From: JBHYGK01 sp051859045
GTDB taxonomy: Bacteria; Pseudomonadota; Gammaproteobacteria; Xanthomonadales; Xanthomonadaceae
Assembly: GCA_051859045.1 (NCBI GenBank)
Contig: JBHYGK010000032.1
Coordinates: 1 to 21,253 of the forward strand
DNA length: 21,253 nt
Direction: 5' to 3'
Below, one piece after another: positions 14,150 to 21,253 of this stretch (position 1 is its first letter; the number at the start of each line of letters is the position of its first letter). The translations under genes and the position numbers were made by a program. The notes under the pieces were generated by a model, which saw nothing but the letters and a program-made list of their open reading frames with translations, was not told where the DNA came from and ran no database searches.

Positions 14150-15976
14150 TCAGCCCGCGCGCGGGGCGTCGTCGTCGCCGGCGCGCGGGCCCGCGTCGCG
14201 CTCCGCCTCGCGGTCGGCGTCGAACAGCTCGGCCAGCGCGCGCCGCGCCTCCTTCGCCGAGGCCACCAGGGCCGCGTCGTCGTCGTAGAACAGGTGCTGC
14301 TCGCGCAGCAGCTGCTCGTCGTGCGCGCGGAAGCGCGCCACGTCGCGCGCGGCCTGCTCCTCCGCGACGCCGAGCGCCTGCATCACCAGGCGGCCCATCT
14401 CGAGGCTGGAGTGGAAGGTCTCGCGGGTGACCTCGGCGCCGAGGTCCATCAGCGCGAAGGCGTGCTGGCGGTTGCGCGCGCGGGCGAACACCTTCAGGTG
14501 CGGGTACATGTGCTTGACCACGCGCGCGGTGCGCAGGTTGGCCTCGGGGTCGTCGGTGGTGACCACGAACACCTCGGCGCGCTCGGCGTGCGCGGCGCGC
14601 AGCAGCTCGGGCCGGGCCGGGTCGCCGTAGTAGATCTTGCTGCCGAAGCGGCGCGAGAAGTCGACCTGCTCGGCGCTGTTCTCGAGCGCGGTGTAGGGGA
14701 TGCGCGCGGCGGTGAGCAGGCGGCCGACGATCTGCCCCACGCGGCCGAAGCCGGCGATGATCACCCGCGGGTGCTCGTGGTCGATCGCGTCCTCGGGCCG
14801 CGCGTCCTTGGCCTCGGGGTGCTCGACCAGCCAGCGCGACACCGCCAGCAGCACCAGCGGCGTGGCGCCCATCGACAGGCCGACGATCGCCACCAGCAGG
14901 TCGCGCTCCGGCGCCGCCAGCAGGCCCGCGCGCATCGCCTCGGCGAACACCACGAACGCGAACTCGCCGCCCATCGACAGCACCGTGGCCAGCATCAGCG
15001 ATTCGCGCACGCGCAGGCCGGCGGCGCGGCCCACCAGCATCAGCAGCCCGCCCTTCACCACGATCAGGCCGAGCACGCCGATCGCCACGACGCCGGGCTC
15101 GGACGCGATCCGGCCGAGGTCGATGCTCATGCCCACGGCCATGAAGAACAGGCCCAGCAGCAGGCCCTTGAAGGGCTCGATGTGCGACTCGAGCTCGTGG
15201 CGGAACTCGCTGTCGGCCAGCAGCACGCCGGCGATGAAGGCGCCCAGGCCCATGCTCAGGCCGGCCTGCTGCATCAGCCAGGCGTTGCCGGCCACCACCA
15301 GCAGCGCCGCGGCGGTGAACACCTCCACCGAGCGCGCGCGCGCGACGACCCGGAACAGCTGGCGCAGCACGAAGCGGCCGCCGACGATCACCAGCGCGAT
15401 GATCGCCACCGCCTTGAGCACCGCCGCGCCGCTGGGCGCCGGCTGCCCGGCCGCGGCCGCCGCGCCCAGCAGCGGGATCGCGGCCAGCAGCGGGATCGCG
15501 ATGATGTCCTGGAACAGCAGGATGGCGAACGCGACCCGCCCGTAGCGGTGGCCGATCTCGCGGCGCTCGCCGAGCAGCTGCAGGCCCACCGCGGTCGACG
15601 ACAGCGCCAGGCCGATGCCCAGCACCAGCGCGGCCTTCCAGTGGCTGCCCAGCCACAACAGCAGGCCGCCCAGCGCCAGCGCGCTCAGGCCCACCTGCAG
15701 GCCGCCGATGCCGAACACCTGGCGGCGCATCACCCACAGCCGCGGCGGCGAGAGCTCGAGGCCGATGATGAACAGCAGCATCACCACGCCGAACTCGGCG
15801 AAGGCCAGCGGCGTCTCGGGGTCGGTGACCATCGCGAAGCCGTCCGGGCCGATCGCGACGCCGGCGGCGAGGTAGCCGAGCACCGCGCTCAGGCCGAGGT
15901 GCCGGAACAGCGGCACCGCGACGACGGCGGCGACGAGGAAGACGAGGGCGAGGTCGAGGAAGCCGTGGGCGTGCAT
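14150..15976 (-). CDS. kefB: KefB/KefC-type monovalent cation:proton antiporter (CPA2) with RCK domain
   Basis: Inner-membrane K+/H+ antiport or efflux protein, 608 aa (E. coli KefB 601, KefC 620). Residues 1-380 form the CPA2 transporter core with GYLAAGVAIGPDGF, GVVMLLFIIGLELSP, ILLFQDIIAIPLL, LGAFIAGVLLADSEFRHELE and FKGLLLGLFFMAVGMSI. A charged linker follows, then an RCK/TrkA-N Rossmann domain from about residue 398 with IIAGFGRVGQIVGRLL (GxGxxG) and YYGDPARPELLRAA. A Kef-typical tail with ARARNRQHAFALMDLGAEVTRETF comes next. The ATG at 15976 starts MHAHGFLDLALVF just as homologues do. The open frame upstream is Arg-rich shadow. KefB and KefC are hard to separate by eye, so the symbol is provisional. 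No kefF/kefG ancillary subunit is encoded next to it here. Confidence 0.92.
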   Translation of the reverse strand: MHAHGFLDLALVFLVAAVVAVPLFRHLGLSAVLGYLAAGVAIGPDGFAMVTDPETPLAFAEFGVVMLLFIIGLELSPPRLWVMRRQVFGIGGLQVGLSALALGGLLLWLGSHWKAALVLGIGLALSSTAVGLQLLGERREIGHRYGRVAFAILLFQDIIAIPLLAAIPLLGAAAAAGQPAPSGAAVLKAVAIIALVIVGGRFVLRQLFRVVARARSVEVFTAAALLVVAGNAWLMQQAGLSMGLGAFIAGVLLADSEFRHELESHIEPFKGLLLGLFFMAVGMSIDLGRIASEPGVVAIGVLGLIVVKGGLLMLVGRAAGLRVRESLMLATVLSMGGEFAFVVFAEAMRAGLLAAPERDLLVAIVGLSMGATPLVLLAVSRWLVEHPEAKDARPEDAIDHEHPRVIIAGFGRVGQIVGRLLTAARIPYTALENSAEQVDFSRRFGSKIYYGDPARPELLRAAHAERAEVFVVTTDDPEANLRTARVVKHMYPHLKVFARARNRQHAFALMDLGAEVTRETFHSSLEMGRLVMQALGVAEEQAARDVARFRAHDEQLLREQHLFYDDDAALVASAKEARRALAELFDADREAERDAGPRAGDDDAPRAG

Positions 15977-15983
15977 GGGGCGG

Positions 15984-15989
15984 AGTATG
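15984..15989 (-). promoter_or_regulatory. Candidate -10 element directly upstream of the antiporter gene
   Basis: CATACT on the minus strand lies only 7 bp before the ATG at 15976, and there is no Shine-Dalgarno. If used, the transcript would be leaderless or nearly so. No clear -35 is seen. Confidence 0.25.
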
Positions 15990-16140
15990 CCGCGCCGGGC
16001 GCCCGCGTCGCCCGCCCGGCGGGCCTGATCGCCCGCGCATCGCCCGGCGCCCGTCGCGGTGGCGCCGCGCGGCCCCGGCTGGTGCAAGCTCGGCCCCCCG
16101 CCCGCGCCCCCGCGCGACGCCATCACCCCCGAGGCCCGCC

Positions 16141-17061
16141 ATGCGCCTGCGTTCCCCGTCCGCCGCCGCCGTCCCATCCCCCGCCGCCCCGGCGCGGCGC
16201 GCCCTCCTCGCGTCCGCCGCGGCGCTGCTGCTCGCGGCCCTCGCCGCCATGGTGCCGGCCCGCGCGCAGGACGCCGCCGGCCTGCCCGAGGCCTACATCG
16301 CGGTGCAGACCGGCCGCCTGCAGATCGACGCCAGCGGCCAGGTGCGCGACGTGCGCTTCGACCAGGCCATCCCCGCCGTGGATGGCCGCCTGCGCGACCG
16401 GATCCTGGCCTGGCGCTTCGAGCCGGTGCGCGAGGGCGGCGCGCCGGTGGCGGCCGAGACCCGGGTGCGGCTGCGGCTGTCCGCGGTGACCCGCGGGCAG
16501 GCCGCCGACATCCGCCTCGACCAGGTCGACTTCGTGGCCCCGGACGGCGGCCGCCAGCCGTCGGGCCGCGGCGTGCCGCGCCTGCCCACCGAGGTGATCG
16601 AGGCCAACGCCCAGGGCGTGGTCGAGCTCGTGCTGGAGCTGGGCGCGGACGGCCGCGTGCTGCGCGCCGCGCCGGTGCGGGTGCGGCTCACCGCCGATGC
16701 GCTGCGCGAGGATCGCCACGCGCGCCGCGACCACCTGGCCCGGCTGCTCGGCGACGCCTACGCGCAGCAGGCGCTGGCGTGGAGCTATCCGATCGCCGCC
16801 GCGGGCCCGCCGCAGGCCGCGCTGCGCCGGCTGCGGGTGCCGGCCGAGATCACCCTGCAGCAGGTCGCGCCGGGCCAGCGCCGGCCGCCGCCGCCCTTCC
16901 TCGGCCCGGCCTGGCGGCGGGTGGTGCCGGTGGACCTCGCCGCGCCGGGCTGGGCCAGCGCCTCGCTGCCGGCCGGCGCCGAGGCCACGCTGTCGGACAC
17001 CGGCGCGCTGCCCGACGCGCGCATCCGCAAGCTCGGCGGCGCCGGCACCGGCGCGCTCTGA
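16141..17061 (+). CDS. Secreted protein with TonB-C-like segments, function unknown
   Basis: 306-aa predicted periplasmic protein. A long basic N-region and hydrophobic helix end in VPARAQD, a good signal-peptidase I site after residue 42. The segment around residues 58-120 (GQVRDVRFDQAIPAVDGRL, then ILAWRFEPVREGGAPVAAET) resembles the C-terminal domain of TonB-type energy transducers: 'G-x-V-x-x-V ... WRFEP ... G-x-P-V'. A weaker second copy may start near residue 158 (NAQGVVELVLELGADGRV). No uncleaved N-terminal anchor and no Pro-rich spacer of true TonB are evident, and no exbB/exbD is nearby. GAGG lies 6 nt upstream of the ATG. Homologues may be annotated as energy transducer TonB. I infer only a periplasmic, possibly protein-binding role. 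Confidence 0.7.
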   Translation: MRLRSPSAAAVPSPAAPARRALLASAAALLLAALAAMVPARAQDAAGLPEAYIAVQTGRLQIDASGQVRDVRFDQAIPAVDGRLRDRILAWRFEPVREGGAPVAAETRVRLRLSAVTRGQAADIRLDQVDFVAPDGGRQPSGRGVPRLPTEVIEANAQGVVELVLELGADGRVLRAAPVRVRLTADALREDRHARRDHLARLLGDAYAQQALAWSYPIAAAGPPQAALRRLRVPAEITLQQVAPGQRRPPPPFLGPAWRRVVPVDLAAPGWASASLPAGAEATLSDTGALPDARIRKLGGAGTGAL

Positions 17062-17080
17062 GCGCGCCGGCCCCGCAACG

Positions 17081-17110
17081 ACGAAGGCCCCGCTCGCGCG
17101 GGGCCTCCGT
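17081..17110. terminator. Bidirectional terminator between the TonB-C-like gene and rho
   Basis: A perfect 8-bp stem GGCCCCGC/GCGGGGCC (17086-17093 with 17098-17105) has loop TCGC. It is extended outward by four more pairs with one mismatch. On the minus strand it is followed by TTCGTCGTT, a fair T-rich tail for rho. On the plus strand the tail is weaker. The position, between two convergent stops, fits a shared terminator. Confidence 0.75.
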
Positions 17111-17140
17111 GTCTCGCCTCGACGGGGATCGCGACGCGCC

Positions 17141-18931
<1,791 letters not shown>

Positions 18932-18936
18932 GGGTC

Positions 18937-18957
18937 ACACCTCGCAGTCGCGAGTGT
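18937..18957 (-). promoter_or_regulatory. Hairpin enclosing the rho ribosome-binding site
   Basis: On the rho mRNA, ACA-CTCGC pairs with GCGAG-(G)-TGT around a GACT loop (8 bp, one bulged G). The GAGG Shine-Dalgarno is in the 3' arm, and the GTG start follows 5 nt after the stem. Sequestration of the ribosome site is an inference. Confidence 0.45.
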
Positions 18958-19046
18958 CGGAAAGGGCGTCGGGATACAACCGAGGGCGGATCGGTGGGGT
19001 GCCGCGGAGGGGCTGCGGCGTTCCAGCCGGGGCGTGCGGCGCAGGG

Positions 19047-19063
19047 AGCACCGGAGAGGTGCT
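19047..19063 (-). other. Small hairpin in the rho leader
   Basis: AGCACC, loop TCTCC, GGTGCT forms a perfect 6-bp stem in the leader about 120 nt upstream of the rho start. There is no T-run, so it is not an intrinsic terminator as it stands. Rho leaders in enterobacteria are autoregulated, so a role in attenuation is possible but unproven. Confidence 0.35.
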
Positions 19064-19081
19064 GGGCCGTTCGCGGGGGTG

Positions 19082-19111
19082 ACGCTATCACCGCGACGGC
19101 GGCCGCGGCAA
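19082..19111 (-). promoter_or_regulatory. rho: Candidate promoter of rho overlapping a palindrome
   Basis: On the minus strand TTGCCG (-35) is followed after 18 bp by TAGCGT (-10). The -10 lies within the inverted repeat GGTGA-N5-TCACC at 19078-19092. A start near 19075 gives a leader of about 144 nt. Confidence 0.35.
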
Positions 19112-19132
19112 GCGCGGCGGGGCCGGCGAGGC

Positions 19133-19157
19133 GCCGCCGGACCCGGGGGCCGGCGGC
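19133..19157 (-). terminator. GC-rich hairpin after trxA
   Basis: GCCGCCGG with CCGGCGGC around a 9-nt loop, 12 bp past the trxA stop. It is a strong stem but lacks a T-tract, so it may be a weak terminator or an mRNA 3'-end stabiliser. Confidence 0.3.
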
Positions 19158-19168
19158 GGCGGCGGGGC

Positions 19169-19501
19169 TCAGAGCCCGGAGTCGACCAGCTTGGCGAGGC
19201 GCTGCTTCATGTCCGGCGGCACGCCCATCTGGGTGCCGACCGGCTTGCCGTCCTTGAACAGGATCAGCGTGGGCAGGCCGCGGATCTGGAACTGGCGCGC
19301 GGTCTGCGGGTTGTGGTCGACGTTGACCTTGGCGATCTTGGCGCGGCCGGCGTAGGCCGTGGCCATCTCGTCGAGCATCGGCGCGATGGCCTTGCACGGG
19401 CCGCACCACTCGGCCCAGAAATCGACGAGCACCGGCTCGCTGGACTGGAGGACCTGGGCGTCGAAGTCGGCGTCGCCGACATGCAGGATCTTGTCGCTCA
19501 C
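19169..19501 (-). CDS. trxA: Thioredoxin 1
   Basis: Cytoplasmic disulfide reductase, 110 aa (E. coli 109), reduced by thioredoxin reductase. It contains the active site FWAEWCGPCK with Cys33 and Cys36, the buried Asp27 in VLVDFW, and the cis-proline Pro77 in IRGLPTLILF. The rest aligns with E. coli thioredoxin throughout (SDKILHVGDADFD at the start, ANVDHNP-like VNVDHNPQTA in the middle). The start is the GTG at 19501, because AGGAG lies 6 nt upstream and homologues begin at SDK. An earlier in-frame GTG at 19528 lacks a ribosome site. It is divergent from rhlB and lies upstream of rho, the conserved Xanthomonadaceae order. Confidence 0.97.
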   Translation of the reverse strand: MSDKILHVGDADFDAQVLQSSEPVLVDFWAEWCGPCKAIAPMLDEMATAYAGRAKIAKVNVDHNPQTARQFQIRGLPTLILFKDGKPVGTQMGVPPDMKQRLAKLVDSGL

Positions 19502-19582
19502 GCGTGGCTCCTGGGGGGCTGGGCCCACCGGCCGGGCGCCGGGGCGCCGGGGGGCGGGCAGGAAGGGGGCTGGCTGATCGGG

Positions 19583-19588
19583 TAGACT
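19583..19588 (+). promoter_or_regulatory. Candidate -10 element of rhlB
   Basis: TAGACT in the 248-bp gap between the divergent trxA and rhlB. It matches the hexamer upstream of the TRAP binding-protein gene. If used, the rhlB leader would be about 155 nt, with no small gene visible in it. Confidence 0.3.
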
Positions 19589-19749
19589 TGGGCGCCGGCC
19601 GCGGATCTCAAGCCCGCGCCAGGCCCGATGGCCCGCAGTGTGCGGTGCCGGGTCCGGGCGCGCAAGCGCGGCCCGCGTGGTGCGCCGAAGCGGGCGCGCC
19701 GCCCCTTCCGCAAAGTTCGGCCGCGGCCCCGCCGCGCCCTTGGATGCCC

Positions 19750-21253
19750 ATGAACGACTCCATCTCCGACACCGACACCCCGGCCACCGCCGAGGCCGAG
19801 GCGCCCGTCGCCGCCGGCTCGAAGCCGCTGACCGACGTCGCCTTCGACACCTTCGACCTGCACCCGAGCCTGCTGGCCGGCCTGCAGGCCGCCGGCTTCA
19901 CCTTCTGCACCCCGATCCAGGCCCTGACCCTGCCGATCGCGCTGTCCGGCCGCGACGTCGCCGGCCAGGCCCAGACCGGCACCGGCAAGACGCTGGCCTT
20001 CCTGGTCGCGCTGATCAACCGCCTGCTCAAGCAGCCCGCGCTGGCCGACCGCAAGCCCGAGGACCCGCGCGCCCTGATCCTGGCGCCGACCCGCGAGCTG
20101 GCGATCCAGATCCACAAGGACGCGGTGAAGTTCGGCTCCGACCTCGGCCTGAAGTTCGCGCTGGTGTACGGCGGCGTCGACTACGACAAGCAGCGCGAGC
20201 TGCTGCAGAAGGGCGTCGACGTCATCATCGCCACCCCGGGCCGCCTGATCGACTACGTCAAGCAGCACCGCGTGGTGTCGCTGCACGCCTGCGAGGTCTG
20301 CGTGCTCGACGAGGCCGACCGCATGTTCGACCTCGGCTTCATCAAGGACATCCGCTTCCTGCTGCGCAAGATGCCGGCCTGCACCACCCGCCAGACCCTG
20401 CTGTTCTCGGCCACGCTGAGCCACCGCGTGCTCGAGCTGGCCTACGAGCACATGAACGAGCCCGAGAAGCTCGTCGTCGAGACCGATTCGGTCACCGCCG
20501 ACCGCGTGCGCCAGGTGCTCTACCTCCCGGCCAACGAGGAGAAGATCCCGCTGCTGATCGGCCTGCTCTCGCGCCGCGACGCCGCGCGCACCATGGTGTT
20601 CGTGAACACCAAGGTCTGGGTCGAGAAGGTGGCCCGCGCGCTCGACCGCGCCGGCTTCCGCGTCGGCGTGCTCTCGGGCGACGTGCCGCAGAAGAAGCGC
20701 GAGAGCCTGCTGGCGAAGTTCCAGCGCGGCGAGCTCGAGGCGCTGGTCGCCACCGACGTGGCCGCCCGCGGCCTGCACATCGACGGCGTCAGCCACGTCT
20801 TCAACTTCGACCTGCCCTACGACGCGGAGGACTACGTCCACCGCATCGGCCGCACCGCGCGCCTCGGCGCCGAGGGCGACGCGATCAGCTTCGCCTGCGA
20901 GCTCTACGCGATGAGCCTGCCGGACATCGAGACCTACATCGGGATGTCGATCCCGCGCGAGCCGGTCACCACCGAGCTGCTCACCGCGATCCCGCGCCCG
21001 GGCCGCGCCCCGAGCGTGGCCGGCGACGGCGGCGAGACCGACGACTCCATCCAGACCATCTTCCGCGACGTCCGCGAGGCCCAGCGCGCCGAGCGCGAGA
21101 AGAAGGGCGGCGGCCCGCGCCGCGACGGCGGCTCGCGCTCCGGCCCGGGCGGCCCGCGCTCCGGCCCTGGCGGCCCGCGCGGCGAGTCGCGCGGCCCGCG
21201 CCCGGAGCGCGCGCCGCGCGCCGAGGGCGATGGCCAGGCCGCGGCCGCGTCGG
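19750..21253 (+). CDS. rhlB: ATP-dependent RNA helicase RhlB (DEAD-box), 3' end beyond the window
   Basis: DEAD-box helicase; E. coli RhlB is a degradosome component that unwinds mRNA for decay. About 501 codons are visible and the frame is still open at the window end. Motifs include TFCTPIQALTLP (Q motif), AQTGTGKT at 74-81, PTRELAIQ, TPGRLIDYVK, DEAD at 187-190, SAT at 220-222, VFVNTK, ATDVAARGLHI and HRIGRTAR from 364. RhlB-specific blocks (GRDVAGQAQTGTGKT, YGGVDYDKQ, FDLGFIKDIRFLLRKMP, SLPDIETYIG) distinguish it from RhlE and SrmB. A short acidic/Ala N-terminus (residues 1-28) and a Gly/Arg/Pro-rich C-tail from about residue 455 flank the core. An in-frame ATG at 19744 is an equally possible start, since neither has a strong Shine-Dalgarno. 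It is divergent from trxA and rho. Confidence 0.97.
   Translation, partial: MNDSISDTDTPATAEAEAPVAAGSKPLTDVAFDTFDLHPSLLAGLQAAGFTFCTPIQALTLPIALSGRDVAGQAQTGTGKTLAFLVALINRLLKQPALADRKPEDPRALILAPTRELAIQIHKDAVKFGSDLGLKFALVYGGVDYDKQRELLQKGVDVIIATPGRLIDYVKQHRVVSLHACEVCVLDEADRMFDLGFIKDIRFLLRKMPACTTRQTLLFSATLSHRVLELAYEHMNEPEKLVVETDSVTADRVRQVLYLPANEEKIPLLIGLLSRRDAARTMVFVNTKVWVEKVARALDRAGFRVGVLSGDVPQKKRESLLAKFQRGELEALVATDVAARGLHIDGVSHVFNFDLPYDAEDYVHRIGRTARLGAEGDAISFACELYAMSLPDIETYIGMSIPREPVTTELLTAIPRPGRAPSVAGDGGETDDSIQTIFRDVREAQRAEREKKGGGPRRDGGSRSGPGGPRSGPGGPRGESRGPRPERAPRAEGDGQAAAAS

Noticed and set aside
14294..16489. Plus-strand open frame opposite the antiporter
   Set aside because: His/Gln/Glu-rich shadow. 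The opposite strand encodes an intact Kef protein.
19502..19528. Earlier GTG start for trxA adding nine residues
   Set aside because: No ribosome site before it, while AGGAG is placed correctly for the GTG at 19501, where thioredoxins normally begin.

Overview
The window is about 21 kb of very GC-rich, densely packed chromosome. It looks like core genome of a gammaproteobacterium of the Xanthomonadaceae/Lysobacteraceae (Xanthomonas, Lysobacter, Luteimonas and relatives). The reasons are a RhlB helicase with a long Gly/Arg/Pro-rich tail divergent from trxA and followed by rho, a Rho with a long low-complexity N-terminus, a DUF2782 gene divergent from polA, ycgL followed by a giant membrane-anchored ankyrin protein, and an sX13-like small RNA downstream of polA. 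The genus is inference. I see no phage, insertion sequence, CRISPR, tRNA or rRNA.

Layout. Bases 1-182 (-) hold the N-terminus of a lipoprotein cut by the window edge. Bases 335-1441 (+) encode a TRAP solute-binding lipoprotein. Convergent to it, 3799 to 1486 (-) is a tightly overlapping set: DUF2782 protein, TRAP small permease, TRAP large permease. polA (3890-6658, +) diverges from that set. Bases 6659-7094 form the only long gene-free stretch. It is less GC-rich and contains promoter-like elements, palindromes, and a structured RNA with three C-rich hairpin loops that ends in a strong intrinsic terminator. This small RNA is the most interesting item in the window.

Bases 10453 to 7095 (-) encode a secreted S9 prolyl-oligopeptidase-type peptidase overlapping hemF (oxygen-dependent coproporphyrinogen oxidase). 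Bases 10579-14140 (+) encode ycgL and an 1103-aa membrane/ankyrin protein, overlapping by 8 nt. Bases 15976 to 14150 (-) encode a KefB/KefC-type cation/proton antiporter with an RCK domain. Bases 16141-17061 (+) encode a secreted protein with TonB-C-like segments. A bidirectional terminator separates it from rho (18931 to 17141, -). rho lies downstream of trxA (19501 to 19169, -), and rhlB (19750 to beyond the window end, +) diverges from trxA.

How the genes relate. The right end groups RNA metabolism and redox genes (rhlB, trxA, rho). The polA region combines DNA repair/replication with a candidate post-transcriptional regulator. The TRAP set is a complete three-component organic-acid importer whose binding-protein gene is transcribed separately from its permeases. 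Most of the very long alternative open frames are antisense shadows caused by the extreme GC content and were left out.
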